DNA of 64,000 nucleotides from GCA-2705995 sp048267965 (GCA_048267965.1 JBLWWK010000004.1:169641-233640), one strand, 5' to 3'. Positions 17,272-26,981 are shown, counted from the first letter of the stretch. Program-made: numbers and translations. The notes: a model not told the origin generated them from the sequence alone.

Positions 17272-18369
17272 TTAATGATGCCCTTCTGTTGCCATGCCAA
17301 TAAACAAGGCTGAGAGCAAAGTAAAAATATACGCCTGTAAGGCAGCCACTAACAATTCCAATGTAAACATGAAAACCATGAATGGAATGGATACTGCTGA
17401 AAGTGCTACAGACTTAAAAATAAAGATTAACGATACTAAACTTAAGATCAAAATGTGACCTGCTGTGATGTTCGCAAACAAACGAACCATTAGAGCGAAA
17501 GGCTTAGTGATGGCTCCTACCAACTCGATAGGTGCTAATAAGATTTTTACTGGAACCGGCACGCCTGGCATCCAGAAAATGTGTTGCCAATAATGCTTGT
17601 TCGCAGTTACGTTCGTAATCAGCATTGTAAACACAGCTAACACAAAAGTTACCGCGATATTACCCGTTAAGTTTGGTGCTAAAATAGGAATCAAACCTAG
17701 TAAGTTATTGATCCAAATAAAGAAGAAAACAGTCAATAAATAAGGTAGGTATTTCTTGTACTTATCGCCTTGAATGTTCTGCTTAGCAATCTCGTCTCTT
17801 ACGAAAAGAACCAATGGCTCTAAGAAACCAGCTAACCCTTTAGGAACACCATTGTTTTTCTTGTACGATTTTGCTGCTGAACCAAATAAAACAATCAATA
17901 AAATCATAGACAAGAACATAGAAGCTACGTTCTTAGTGATTGATAAATCGGTTGCTTTTTCGTTGGTAGGATGATGGTGATCATCGAATGATAATTCACC
18001 CGACTCGTCTGTAACGTAAACTTTTCCGTGGTGAAGCACGTATGTATTATTCCCTTTTGTAACAGGTGAATGACCATGGTGAAACTCTGAAGACATGAAA
18101 ACATCGAACTGGCCATTGTGAATTAAAATCACTGGCAACGGCATGCTCACTGGCTTAGAAGTACCATCTTCTTGTGGGATGTCGAAAAAGTGCCAATCGT
18201 GCGCATCTTTAATGTGATGCATAATCACCTCTTTGGCATTAAACTCATTTTCTTCTGCGTGATGCTCATCATCGTTATGTTCTTCGGCAAATGCACCAGC
18301 GGTTGCTGTGAATGCTAATAAAACTAATACGAAGAGGCTTTTTAAGTTTAAACTTCTCAATTGCTGCAT
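17272..18369 (-). CDS. atpB: ATP synthase F0 a subunit
   Basis: A 365-residue subunit forming the proton half-channels. The N-terminal about 28 residues are a signal peptide (LFVLVLLAFTATAGAFA). A His/Glu/Asp-rich extracytoplasmic region follows, with DDEHHAEENEF and a beta-like part up to residue 150. This extension is usual in Bacteroidota and absent from the E. coli protein. Five or so membrane helices follow. The essential arginine lies in ALMVRLFANITAGH. It is the first of the structural F0 genes. Confidence 0.95.
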   Translation of the reverse strand: MQQLRSLNLKSLFVLVLLAFTATAGAFAEEHNDDEHHAEENEFNAKEVIMHHIKDAHDWHFFDIPQEDGTSKPVSMPLPVILIHNGQFDVFMSSEFHHGHSPVTKGNNTYVLHHGKVYVTDESGELSFDDHHHPTNEKATDLSITKNVASMFLSMILLIVLFGSAAKSYKKNNGVPKGLAGFLEPLVLFVRDEIAKQNIQGDKYKKYLPYLLTVFFFIWINNLLGLIPILAPNLTGNIAVTFVLAVFTMLITNVTANKHYWQHIFWMPGVPVPVKILLAPIELVGAITKPFALMVRLFANITAGHILILSLVSLIFIFKSVALSAVSIPFMVFMFTLELLVAALQAYIFTLLSALFIGMATEGHH

Positions 18370-18457
18370 GTTAAGTCAATTTCACGGTTATCCCGTTCCA
18401 AAAATCGCTGCAAATTTAGATAAATAATAGTACCAGCAACCCTAAAACTAAGAGTTT

Positions 18458-18483
18458 TTCACAATGGTTAATAACGTTGTAAA
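18458..18483. repeat. Intergenic element shared with 59456-59482
   Basis: The 26 bases beginning TTCACAATGGTTAATAACG recur at 59456-59482 with one inserted base and two substitutions. Both copies lie outside genes. This copy ends against the stop codon of the DUF6168-like gene and lies upstream of atpB. Confidence 0.6.
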
Positions 18484-18876
18484 CTACTTGTTTTTCAACA
18501 TGTTATTGTAAACCAAAACGGTTTCTAGTGCAAGATAAATAAAATAAATTGCAAAAAAGTGTAGAACAAATTGCTTGTCGGGAGGGTTGGGAAGAGCTTT
18601 CATTCGAATAATGAAATAAGATGCTACTAAAAGCATTTTGAAAAGTACCGAACCAAGAAAGGCAAAACCGAGCTTATCGGCAAAATGCTTGTTAATAGCC
18701 ACCATAGCCAAAAGCACTAAGAAGGTGAGCACAAAAATTAACAGGTGGGCTTCTACTAAGAGACCCAAAGAAAAGGGCAAATCAATAGAAAGAACACTTG
18801 GTAGGTTAAGGTGAATAGCTGCTAAACCGGCTCCGAATAGAGCCAGTACCAGCAGAAATCGCAAGGCCAATTTCAT
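18484..18876 (-). CDS. DUF6168-like four-helix membrane protein in the atp cluster
   Basis: A 130-residue protein with four hydrophobic segments, for example FLLVLALFGAGLAAIHL and LVEAHLLIFVLTFLVLLAMV. It occupies the position where other bacteria carry atpI-like membrane genes, between atpZ and atpB. It resembles the DUF6168 proteins found in Flavobacteriia ATP synthase clusters. A role in c-ring assembly or ion transport is inferred from position only. Its start overlaps the atpZ stop by 4 bp. Confidence 0.75.
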   Translation of the reverse strand: MKLALRFLLVLALFGAGLAAIHLNLPSVLSIDLPFSLGLLVEAHLLIFVLTFLVLLAMVAINKHFADKLGFAFLGSVLFKMLLVASYFIIRMKALPNPPDKQFVLHFFAIYFIYLALETVLVYNNMLKNK

Positions 18877-19106
18877 GAGTTATTTTTTATAACGTCTCGT
18901 AAAACGAGATATAAAGCAATAAAAACGGAAAGTAATGAACCGATTAAGGTAAACAAGGGAAACTCGCGATTATTATTGGCGTCTAATCGGGTTCCTACCC
19001 AAGTGCCTAAACCAATAATGGCAATCATTTGAAAGCCTAAACCGCTGTAATGTGCCAGTGCGTTACGCTGTTTTCTCTTTTCGTTGGTCTCTTCGTTCTG
19101 ACTCAT
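18873..19106 (-). CDS. AtpZ/AtpI family protein
   Basis: A 77-residue protein with two membrane helices, GLGFQMIAIIGLGTWVGTRLD and LFTLIGSLLSVFIALYLVL, the pattern of AtpZ/AtpI. Related proteins assist assembly of the c-ring or Mg/Ca uptake for the ATP synthase. The gene starts 44 bp inside the end of the bactofilin gene in a different frame, and overlaps the next gene by 4 bp. Translation of the three is probably coupled. One GTAGGAACC motif is at 18990-18998. Confidence 0.85.
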   Translation of the reverse strand: MSQNEETNEKRKQRNALAHYSGLGFQMIAIIGLGTWVGTRLDANNNREFPLFTLIGSLLSVFIALYLVLRDVIKNNS

Positions 19107-19485
19107 TCTTAAGATCTTTGAGTTTGCCAGAAATTGCGAAGTTTCCTTCTAATTCTGCTCCTGGCTCAACAGACATTTTTCCGTAAGTAAGTTCGCCCGA
19201 AAATTTACCAGAAGATTGAATTGCAATCATTTCAGCAACGGTTAGTTGACCATCAACTTTGCCCGCAACATTGGCGGTTTGGCAATGGAATTTGCCTTTG
19301 ATAGAGCCTGTATTCCCAATTACTAGCTTTCCTTTCGCCTCAATGCTTCCTTCTAGCTCTCCATCAATTCGAAGATCGCCTTCTGTAAATACTTCGCCTT
19401 TAATCACTGTTCCTTGAGCAATGTGATTTCTTAAACCCGTATCTACTTCATTTCCTTTTGCCATTCCGTTCTGCTTTTTAAACAT
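19063..19485 (-). CDS. Bactofilin (polymer-forming cytoskeletal protein)
   Basis: A 140-residue bactofilin. The right-handed beta-helix core begins near residue 26 with GTVIKGEVFTEGDLRIDGEL and shows the periodic glycine-and-hydrophobic pattern (GSIEAKGKLVIG). A charged C-terminal tail follows. Bactofilins self-assemble into filaments that position cell-wall or envelope proteins. It is the first gene of the atp transcription unit, behind a TACATTTG -7 box, and its end overlaps atpZ by 44 bp. Confidence 0.9.
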   Translation of the reverse strand: MFKKQNGMAKGNEVDTGLRNHIAQGTVIKGEVFTEGDLRIDGELEGSIEAKGKLVIGNTGSIKGKFHCQTANVAGKVDGQLTVAEMIAIQSSGKFSGELTYGKMSVEPGAELEGNFAISGKLKDLKNESERRDQRKEKTA

Positions 19486-19505
19486 GGTTCTTTCTCTATT
19501 TGCCT

Positions 19506-19513
19506 CAAATGTA
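19506..19513 (-). promoter_or_regulatory. -7 promoter box for the bactofilin-atp operon
   Basis: On the minus strand this reads TACATTTG, a perfect match to the Bacteroidota -7 consensus TAnnTTTG, 20 bp upstream of the bactofilin ATG. A TTG lies only 14 bp further upstream, shorter than the usual spacing. The -33 element is therefore uncertain. Confidence 0.6.
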
Positions 19514-19538
19514 TAATATCTATCTTACAACCTAAAAA

Positions 19539-22199
19539 TCAATTAGAAGGATTGTAATTCTGATTGTAGAACTTTAAATATTCGCTCAAGTTCTTGCGTT
19601 GGTAAAACACTGCATAATTGTTAAACGATATGGGAAAACCTGGCGCATTGGCCGCGTGAATCTGCGCTAGTTTTATTTTATCTGCTTTAAAAGCTCGAAC
19701 ATAACTTTTAATGTCTGCTGCCGATTTAAACGATTTAACTGTAATCATGGCGGTATCGGATCCTAATAAAACCGTAGAGACATTTAAATCTAAGGTTCTA
19801 AAGTTGGCCCGATTAAAATTCGAAATGGCAATTTGCGCATTGTTACTGCTCAATTTCTCGATAGGAACCAACACCACAAAATTATGACTGCCTGATGGCT
19901 CGTAAGCGTAAGGTGAGTTTTCTTTCTCTTCTTCTACCTCTTGTTCTTGTTGCGCCTCTTTTTTGCGTTTTGCCTCTAGGTCTTTCATGTCATCTAGGGC
20001 AGAAAGCATCTCTTCGGCCTTTTTCCCGATAGGATCTTCTTTGTATTTAAATGCCAACGCTTTCAGTTCTTCGCGCATTCCCTGCTCCCCTTTTTCTTGC
20101 CCTAAAGACATCGCTCGAATAAACCTCAACTTAGGCTCTACAGAGGTTCCTGCATATAATTGTATGCCTTCTTCTGCACTCTTTATGGTTTGCGAATAAT
20201 AACCTCTTCGGTAATAATTCTGGTAAACGCGGGTATAAAATGCCTTCGCTTTAATTTCTTGCTCGTTCTCGTTTTTCAACGATTCCGGATCGCGAATAAT
20301 CTTGGCGTAATCAGAGTCTGAATATTCGTTGAGAATCTTGTTTTTGTAATAATCTGCCTCAGAATATTGGCGCAAATCATCATGCATTCTATAAAGACGG
20401 TAGTAAACCGTTAACAGGTATTCGTGATCAGAAAAGCGTTTGTTTAATTCTTCAAAGGCTTCAATAGCTCTCGGATCGTCTTGTAATTTCTCTTTGTAAA
20501 TAAGCCCAAGGTTGTAGTAAGCCTTTACAATTGAACTATCTGATTGCGCCAAGGCTTCTTCTGTAAGCGGTAAATCTTTGAGGTAATAATTAGGATCTTG
20601 CCAATCGTTGGTAACCTTTACCGTATCGCCTTCTGCGTTCACAAAAAAGTCTTCTCCCCCTTCGTTTTCATTTGTGGTAACGGTAGGAGCCACTTGACTT
20701 TTATTCGATCTTCTCCAATTATCTTCGTTTTTCCGCGATCCCCAGATTTTCTTGAATTCGGAAGCACCGAACCCCTTAGCCGTAGGGTTATAAAAATACC
20801 AGTCTCCTGCTCCGTTTCCTGAGCCTGGCAAACCGGGTTGCCCTCCCGCATTGTTTTGATTATTAAATGCAGTTTGGTTCTCGAACTGTTCGCGTTTTTC
20901 TTCTTCTTCGATGCGTCTTTGATAAATTAAATCATCGATTAAAGCCAAGCGTTCTGCTTCAGACATTTTTGCTACTTTTTGCAAGCTATCTTGCTGCTCA
21001 ATGGTTTGAAGCTGAGCAATTAAGTCGTTTAGGTTTTGACTCAATTTTAGCAGTTCATCGTAGCGTTCGTGTTCGGTGTTCATAAAAGTTACTGCACTAT
21101 CGTAGTACATCTGCGCGAACACGTACTCTGGTTTTTCGAAGTAGATGTCTCCGAGTTTTAAGAACGACAATCCTTTTTGAGGATCGTTTGAAACACTGGT
21201 TATGGTTGATTCTTTATAATAGTCGATAGCCAATTCTTGATTATCATCGGCCATTTCAAGCTCTGCTAAAGCGTAGTAGATTTGATCTCTAAACTCAACG
21301 TTTTTATCGTCTTTCAACATTTTAAGCAATTCAGCCCTAATTTCGGCTTTACCACCGTAATCTTGACTAAATGAAAGTGCACGTTGAATACGCGCATAAA
21401 AAATCATGTCGTAATCAGGCTTTAGCGCAACTACTTTAGCAAAGGTGAGAGAAGCTTCCCCTTTTTGACCCATTTCTTGGTACATCTGAGCCAAAATAAA
21501 ATAGAGTCTGGCTTTTTCTTTTCGCTTCTTGGTAAGGTCTATAGCTCTTTGTAAATCGGCAATGGCTAATTCGTAATTTCCTTGCTTCAAGAACATATCG
21601 GCATAAGAAAGGTGCATTTCTTTCTTGAGGCGCTCTGGAAATTGAGCTTCCCCTTCTGCCAGTCGCAAAATTCTTTCTGCCTTTCGGTAATTTTTATCTT
21701 CAACGTAGGTTTTACTGAGCCACAATAAAGCATCAAATCGAATTTCTTCTTGCTTAAACTTCTTAGAAACGTAGTTGAACATTTCTTTCGACTTGGGAAA
21801 TTCTTGTTTGTAGAAATGGGCTTTTCCCATGAGTAAATACGTATCGTCTATCCACTTTACGTATTGTTCGCCTCGTTTTTCGATGCTGTGCTTGCTAATT
21901 ACTCGCCTGCATTTTTCAATGGCTTTATCCATGTCTCCAATTACATTTTGGAGATTGTCTTCTGTTGGGTACTTGAAGATGGGAAGCATTTTGCTAAAAT
22001 CTTCAGGTTCGTTATCGAGTTCTTTCACTTTTAAACGAACCAATTCTTTGGCATTGAAATACCCGTTGTAACGCGATGTGGTATTATGATACGTACGATG
22101 CGCCCACCCAGTTTTCTCAGTAGAACATGAAGAAATCCAAAAGGTGGTTCCTACTGCAAATAGCAAAGGATAAATGTATGGTTTGACTCTTTTCAACAA
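19539..22199 (-). CDS. porW: Type IX secretion/gliding lipoprotein PorW/SprE
   Basis: An 886-residue TPR lipoprotein with lipobox FWISSC near residue 25. The N-terminal WAHRTYHNTTSRYNGYFNAK is characteristic of the PorW/SprE family. Many tetratricopeptide-like helices follow (AKARLYFILAQMYQEMGQKG and similar). An Asn/Gly-rich linker lies around residue 450, and a KEAQQEQEVEEEKE charged segment near residue 765. In Flavobacterium and Porphyromonas this protein is needed for type IX secretion and gliding, bridging the motor/PorKN complexes and the translocon. It sits upstream of bactofilin and the atp genes, an order I recall from other Flavobacteriia. Confidence 0.88.
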   Translation of the reverse strand: MLKRVKPYIYPLLFAVGTTFWISSCSTEKTGWAHRTYHNTTSRYNGYFNAKELVRLKVKELDNEPEDFSKMLPIFKYPTEDNLQNVIGDMDKAIEKCRRVISKHSIEKRGEQYVKWIDDTYLLMGKAHFYKQEFPKSKEMFNYVSKKFKQEEIRFDALLWLSKTYVEDKNYRKAERILRLAEGEAQFPERLKKEMHLSYADMFLKQGNYELAIADLQRAIDLTKKRKEKARLYFILAQMYQEMGQKGEASLTFAKVVALKPDYDMIFYARIQRALSFSQDYGGKAEIRAELLKMLKDDKNVEFRDQIYYALAELEMADDNQELAIDYYKESTITSVSNDPQKGLSFLKLGDIYFEKPEYVFAQMYYDSAVTFMNTEHERYDELLKLSQNLNDLIAQLQTIEQQDSLQKVAKMSEAERLALIDDLIYQRRIEEEEKREQFENQTAFNNQNNAGGQPGLPGSGNGAGDWYFYNPTAKGFGASEFKKIWGSRKNEDNWRRSNKSQVAPTVTTNENEGGEDFFVNAEGDTVKVTNDWQDPNYYLKDLPLTEEALAQSDSSIVKAYYNLGLIYKEKLQDDPRAIEAFEELNKRFSDHEYLLTVYYRLYRMHDDLRQYSEADYYKNKILNEYSDSDYAKIIRDPESLKNENEQEIKAKAFYTRVYQNYYRRGYYSQTIKSAEEGIQLYAGTSVEPKLRFIRAMSLGQEKGEQGMREELKALAFKYKEDPIGKKAEEMLSALDDMKDLEAKRKKEAQQEQEVEEEKENSPYAYEPSGSHNFVVLVPIEKLSSNNAQIAISNFNRANFRTLDLNVSTVLLGSDTAMITVKSFKSAADIKSYVRAFKADKIKLAQIHAANAPGFPISFNNYAVFYQRKNLSEYLKFYNQNYNPSN

Positions 22200-22344
22200 A
22201 TGTCAGAGTTTGATACTTTGTAGTTGACGATAACTCAAAAGCTGCAAAATTATTTTAATTATTGTGAATGTAACATTTAGTTGTCATCGGTTCCTACTAA
22301 AATAGACCTGTATTTTTATGATATTTGCATGAATTGTAGGGCGC

Positions 22345-23220
22345 ATGGCAGACAGTTTTCAATCTGAACAAGAGAAAAAAAAGATTTACAAAAAGCTGAA
22401 AAATCATTATCGGCTGGTAATTCTGAACGATGATACATTCGAGGAGCGACTTTCTTTTCGCTTAACTCCGATGAACGTATTTACATGGGGCGGATTAATA
22501 TTCGTAATCCTGATTGTTTCTACCATTAGTTTGGTGGCTTTTACACCACTGCGTGAATACATTCCGGGGTATTCTGATGTAACCATGAAGCGAAATGCAG
22601 CCTATGCATCGTTTAAGTCAGATTCGCTAGAAATGGAATTAATGGCCACTGAGCAATACATTGCCAATATTCAGCGCATTCTAAATGGGCAGCCTCCCAT
22701 CGATACAATTTCTACTGAAAACGAGGAAGAAAATGCCGATTTTAATGATTTATCGGTAAAACGAAGTCCAGAAGATTCTGTGTTTCGAGAAGAAATAGAA
22801 CAAGAAGAAAAATACGCTATTAACTCGCAATTGCGTAAAGAGAACAACAGCTCTAGTTTTTTCTTTAAACCCATTGAAGGTATTGTCTCTGCAGAATATG
22901 ACCGCAATACCAAACACTATGGAATTGATGTAGTGGCTAAAGAAAACGAATCGATTAAAGCGGTTTTAGAAGGAACCGTAATTTTAGCGGAGTGGACATC
23001 TGAAAACGGGCATATTATTCAAATTCAACATAGAAACAATTTAATTTCTGTTTACAAGCACTGCTCAGTGCTGTTTAAAAAAGTGGGTCAAAAAGTAAAA
23101 GCAGGTGAGGCGATTGCTATTGTTGGCAATAGCGGCACCGAAACTACCGGACCGCACTTACACTTTGAACTTTGGGAAAACGGAGTTCCACAAAATCCTC
23201 AGCAGTTTATTGCTTTTTAA
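22345..23220 (+). CDS. Membrane-anchored M23 family metallopeptidase
   Basis: A 291-residue protein. A basic cytoplasmic N-terminus precedes one membrane helix at about residues 46-68 (TWGGLIFVILIVSTISLVAF). A charged spacer with coiled-coil character follows, then a LytM/M23 domain from about residue 170. The zinc ligands are in HYGIDVV (HxxxD) and GPHLHFELW. M23 enzymes cut peptidoglycan cross-bridges or activate amidases. The gene is divergent from porW. GATATTTG just upstream is one base off the -7 consensus. Confidence 0.92.
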   Translation: MADSFQSEQEKKKIYKKLKNHYRLVILNDDTFEERLSFRLTPMNVFTWGGLIFVILIVSTISLVAFTPLREYIPGYSDVTMKRNAAYASFKSDSLEMELMATEQYIANIQRILNGQPPIDTISTENEEENADFNDLSVKRSPEDSVFREEIEQEEKYAINSQLRKENNSSSFFFKPIEGIVSAEYDRNTKHYGIDVVAKENESIKAVLEGTVILAEWTSENGHIIQIQHRNNLISVYKHCSVLFKKVGQKVKAGEAIAIVGNSGTETTGPHLHFELWENGVPQNPQQFIAF

Positions 23221-23223
23221 TTT

Positions 23224-23682
23224 ATGGCTAGAATTACAATTTATACAGACGGAGCTGCCAAAGGTAACCCCGGAAATGGCGGTTATGGTATTGTGCTAAT
23301 GAGTGGTGAACACCGCAAAGAAATGGCGCAAGGCTATAGAATGACGACCAATAACCGGATGGAATTGCTAGCTGTAATTGTGGCTCTTGAAACATTGAAA
23401 GGTTCTGGCCACACCGTATCGGTGTATTCAGATTCTAAATATGTGGTAGATGCTGTAGAAAAACGCTGGGTTTTTAATTGGGAGAAGAAAAATTTTAAAG
23501 ACAAAAAGAACGTTGATTTATGGAAACGTTTCTTGCGGATTTACCCCAAACACAAAGTGGCCTTCCACTGGGTGAAAGGCCACGCAAATATTCCTGAAAA
23601 CGAACGTTGTGACCAACTAGCCGTTGCCGCTGCTGAAAGCGGGCAACTTCTAGTAGATCATGGGTTTGAGCAAACTTTATAG
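23224..23682 (+). CDS. rnhA: Ribonuclease HI
   Basis: A 152-residue RNase HI that removes RNA from RNA:DNA hybrids. All four catalytic carboxylates are visible: D9 in IYTDGAAKGNPG, E47 in NNRMELLAV, D70 in VYSDSKYV and D130 in ENERCDQLA. Length matches the E. coli enzyme. It starts 3 bp after the M23 peptidase stop. Its end overlaps the end of the convergent aminopeptidase gene by 6 bp. Confidence 0.97.
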   Translation: MARITIYTDGAAKGNPGNGGYGIVLMSGEHRKEMAQGYRMTTNNRMELLAVIVALETLKGSGHTVSVYSDSKYVVDAVEKRWVFNWEKKNFKDKKNVDLWKRFLRIYPKHKVAFHWVKGHANIPENERCDQLAVAAAESGQLLVDHGFEQTL

Positions 23683-26334
23683 CGCTCTAATAACGCGTTG
23701 GTCTGCTGTTTCTGAGTTTTTCACTCTTAGTGTTAAATCGTCCATTTTATCTATTAAACCAGTAAGGCGCATTAATCGATCTTGGTCTGTTGCATCTACT
23801 TTGCCATTTTCAGACCCTTCTGCCTTCATAATTTTACGCTCTAACTCTTGCTTTTCTTGACTGTAAGCTTGGTACACTTTCTTAAACGATTGTGCCGAAC
23901 TAAACGCTATAAACCAAAAACCAGACTTCGATAAAATTTCTTTCTCATACGTTGGTAGCGCGGCTTCTACTGTTTTTACGTTTCCGCTTTTAATTAAGAA
24001 TTCAGCATAATTAGCCATGTAAGCCATCTTAGAAAAACCGGTTACCTTACTGGCGTTGTTGCTGTAAAATTCTGCATTGTTGTCTTTGCCCACTTGCGCA
24101 TAAATAGAGCTAATGCTCACCAAAATACTTGGGTCTTCGTGCTTTTCTAACGCTTGCGCCATCTCTAACGCTTTAGTGGCATTTACTTCTGATAACAATG
24201 AAAGAGCCTCACCCATCACCATTAACGAACTGTCGGTTTTAATTTTCTGAACGTAGAGTTCTTCGTAATCTTTGGCTTTATAGGCTTCTGCTAAACTTTC
24301 TAGTGCAGCGGTTCTAACACTTGAATTTTCATCTAATTTGGCCATTTCGACTAATCGTGTCTCTAAAGGTTGACCTATGAATTTTTTCAATTTTAACGCA
24401 TTAGTGACTGCCCGCTCTCTTAATCCTTCGAACGGATGATCGAACAAATTAAAAATAGCTGCTGCAGCTGCAGAATCTGCTAAAACTCTCTCTTTAATTA
24501 CCTCGTATGCCTCTAACTTATCAATAAACAAAGGAGCATTCTCTAACTGATAGAAATAGTGGTCGAGTGGCTTCTCATCGGTTTTTGTAGCCAACAACAT
24601 TTTTTCAGCGTCTACATTAACTAACAACGGTTTTTCAGCTGATTTAAATCGGAAGGTTTTCTTCAAACTATCAAGAACAATGGTTTGCTGTTTTACCCCT
24701 TGAGAAGTGTAAATATCTACTTTCATAGGCAAACGATACACGGGAAACTCTTCGGTGTTTTGGCGTTGCTCTATGGTTACCTCTTGCACTTGTTTTGCAG
24801 CATCGTAGGCATACGTAATACGTAAGTCTGGATGACCGTTATCGAAAAACCATTGATTAAAAAACCAGTTTAAATCTTCGCCTGTTACCTTTTCGCAAGC
24901 TAGGCGTAGGTTGTGCATTTCTACAGCTTGGTATTCGTTTTCTTTCAAATACAAACTCAACGACTCAAAAAACGCTTCGTCTCCCAAATACTTGCGAAGC
25001 ATGTGTAAAATTCTACCTCCTTTAGCATACGAGTGAGAATCGAACATATCTTCTTTATCTTGGTAATCGAAACGCACCATGTCTACCGCTTTTCCACGCG
25101 CAAACTCTCCTAAATATTGGTTTAAATCATTGTTCAATTTTTCGTCTGCGTAGTAGGAACCGTGTTTGTATTCGTTCCATAAGTATTCACCATACGTTGC
25201 AAAACTTTCGTTGAGTGGAAGATTGGCCCACGACTCACAAGTCACTAAATCACCAAACCAGTGGTGAATTAGCTCGTGTGCAATAATATCTTCGTTATGT
25301 GCATCGATAAGTTGTTGACGCGTTCTCTGTACAAAATCACCATGAATTACAGCCGTTGTGTTCTCCATGGCGCCAGAAACATAATCTCTTACCACCACCT
25401 GTGAGTATTTCTCCCACGGATACGGATAATCTAGAATTGTTGAGAAAAACTCTATCATCTCTGGTGTTTCACCAAAAATGGCCATGGCATCTTCTTCGTA
25501 GCTAGGTTCTACATAATAATCTACCGCTAACGAATCTCTCCATGAATCGTTGATTACTGCAAAATCTCCAACCGCCATCATTACCAAGTATGGTGCGTGA
25601 GGTGCTTTTTGAGACCAATAATCGGTTCGGGTACCATCACCGTTTTCTGTTGAAAAATCAAGTGTACCATTCGATAGGGTTTTAAAATCTTTACGAACCG
25701 TAATGCTTAATTCTTGCGTCATGCGCTCGTTAGGAGCATCTACCGTAGGAAACCAACAAGAACTTGCCTCAGTTTCACCTTGTGTCCAGATTTGTTGTGG
25801 CTTTTCTTCTTCGTTTAACGGATTGATAAAATACAAGCCTTTATCAGACATAATGGCTGCGCTCCCACCGGCTTCTCTTTCTTCAGGTTTTGCGGTATAA
25901 TCGATAAATAAAGAAAGGGTGTCTTTTCGAGTGTATTCTTTATCAAGTGTAACTGTTAGCATTTCGCCATCGTAAGTGAACGGCAACTCACTTTCGCGAT
26001 TTGTATCGAAAGCTACTTGGTGAATATCAAAACCTTTCGCATCGATGCTTACGGAAGAAATGGGGTAGAAATACGGAGTAAAATCGAGCACCGCTTTACC
26101 GTGCAAGTGTTGTTTTTCCCAATCGAAACGTACATCTAATTGAGTATGCAATAAATCGATGGTTCTTTTTTCAGAAGCATTGTAAACTGCTCTTTTGTGA
26201 ATGTTTTCTACCACTTCTATGGTATCTAAATCGATAACCATATCTGCCTCGGTGCTGTTTTTATTGAACAACGATTTACAGCTTGTTGCGCCCAAAACAA
26301 GGGTCACCGCCATTAAAGATGCATACTTATTCAT
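23677..26334 (-). CDS. M1 family aminopeptidase, lipoprotein
   Basis: An 885-residue gluzincin aminopeptidase with a lipoprotein signal (lipobox LGATSC). The substrate-recognition motif appears as SGAMENTTAVIHG. The zinc site is HELIHHWFGDL followed 18 residues on by NESFATYGEYLW. The C-terminal 300 residues are helical HEAT-like repeats that cap the active site. It probably trims peptides in the periplasm or at the cell surface. It is a single gene, convergent with rnhA. One GTAGGAACC motif lies on the antisense strand at 25153-25161. Confidence 0.93.
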   Translation of the reverse strand: MNKYASLMAVTLVLGATSCKSLFNKNSTEADMVIDLDTIEVVENIHKRAVYNASEKRTIDLLHTQLDVRFDWEKQHLHGKAVLDFTPYFYPISSVSIDAKGFDIHQVAFDTNRESELPFTYDGEMLTVTLDKEYTRKDTLSLFIDYTAKPEEREAGGSAAIMSDKGLYFINPLNEEEKPQQIWTQGETEASSCWFPTVDAPNERMTQELSITVRKDFKTLSNGTLDFSTENGDGTRTDYWSQKAPHAPYLVMMAVGDFAVINDSWRDSLAVDYYVEPSYEEDAMAIFGETPEMIEFFSTILDYPYPWEKYSQVVVRDYVSGAMENTTAVIHGDFVQRTRQQLIDAHNEDIIAHELIHHWFGDLVTCESWANLPLNESFATYGEYLWNEYKHGSYYADEKLNNDLNQYLGEFARGKAVDMVRFDYQDKEDMFDSHSYAKGGRILHMLRKYLGDEAFFESLSLYLKENEYQAVEMHNLRLACEKVTGEDLNWFFNQWFFDNGHPDLRITYAYDAAKQVQEVTIEQRQNTEEFPVYRLPMKVDIYTSQGVKQQTIVLDSLKKTFRFKSAEKPLLVNVDAEKMLLATKTDEKPLDHYFYQLENAPLFIDKLEAYEVIKERVLADSAAAAAIFNLFDHPFEGLRERAVTNALKLKKFIGQPLETRLVEMAKLDENSSVRTAALESLAEAYKAKDYEELYVQKIKTDSSLMVMGEALSLLSEVNATKALEMAQALEKHEDPSILVSISSIYAQVGKDNNAEFYSNNASKVTGFSKMAYMANYAEFLIKSGNVKTVEAALPTYEKEILSKSGFWFIAFSSAQSFKKVYQAYSQEKQELERKIMKAEGSENGKVDATDQDRLMRLTGLIDKMDDLTLRVKNSETADQRVIRAL

Positions 26335-26459
26335 TCTTCTTCAGTTTTGTCTCAGAATCAAATTCAAGGTTAATGATACTTGCAATTGTAAACAAAAAGA
26401 ATTCTATGTAGCAAGGTAAGGTTCGTACAGATGGCGTATTCAGATTATGAACGGAGGTG

Positions 26460-26467
26460 TATATTTG
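26460..26467 (+). promoter_or_regulatory. -7 promoter box abutting the biotin carrier ATG
   Basis: TATATTTG matches TAnnTTTG perfectly and ends 4 bp before the ATG at 26472. Transcription would then start at or very near the ATG. This argues against the upstream in-frame ATG at 26457 and suggests a leaderless mRNA. Confidence 0.55.
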
Positions 26468-26471
26468 TGAT

Positions 26472-26978
26472 ATGTATAAAGTAGAAGGCCCTTTAAATTC
26501 TTACGAAATTGAGTTAAACAGCCAAGCGGCTGATTCTGCTCTAATTAACGGCAAATCAATTCAGTTCGACCTTATTGAGGTTCACGATGGTACTTTTCAT
26601 TTGTTGGTAGACAACAAATCGTACAATTTAGAAGCTGTAGATTTTAACCGTGAAGAAAAAACAATCACTGTAAAGGTGAACGGCACCAACTATCCGCTTC
26701 AAGTGAAAGATAAATTTGATCTTTTGCTAGAGAAAATGGGATTAGAAGATTTAGCAACTGCTAAAATTGCCGAGGTAAAAGCTCCGATGCCTGGTTTGGT
26801 TCTCGATATTTTGGTAGAGCCGGGAAAAGCAATCGAAAAAGGCGATACGCTTTTGGTGTTAGAAGCCATGAAAATGGAAAATTCAATTAAATCGCCCACT
26901 GAAGGAACCGTAAAAGCAGTAACGGTAGAAGTAGGAAAAGCCGTTGAGAAAAACGCTGTTCTTATCGAATTTGAATAA
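26472..26978 (+). CDS. Biotin carboxyl carrier protein (acyl-CoA carboxylase biotin subunit)
   Basis: A 168-residue biotinyl carrier with an N-terminal beta-rich domain and a C-terminal biotinyl domain. The biotin attachment motif is LEAMKMENSIKSP with the acceptor lysine near residue 134. KAPMPGLVLDILVEPGKAI opens the domain. It resembles the carrier subunits of Bacteroidota propionyl- or acetyl-CoA carboxylases. The carboxylase and carboxyltransferase genes are not adjacent, so the enzyme is unassigned. An ATG 15 bp upstream in frame overlaps the promoter box, so the shorter form is preferred. Confidence 0.88.
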   Translation: MYKVEGPLNSYEIELNSQAADSALINGKSIQFDLIEVHDGTFHLLVDNKSYNLEAVDFNREEKTITVKVNGTNYPLQVKDKFDLLLEKMGLEDLATAKIAEVKAPMPGLVLDILVEPGKAIEKGDTLLVLEAMKMENSIKSPTEGTVKAVTVEVGKAVEKNAVLIEFE

Positions 26979-26981
26979 ATT

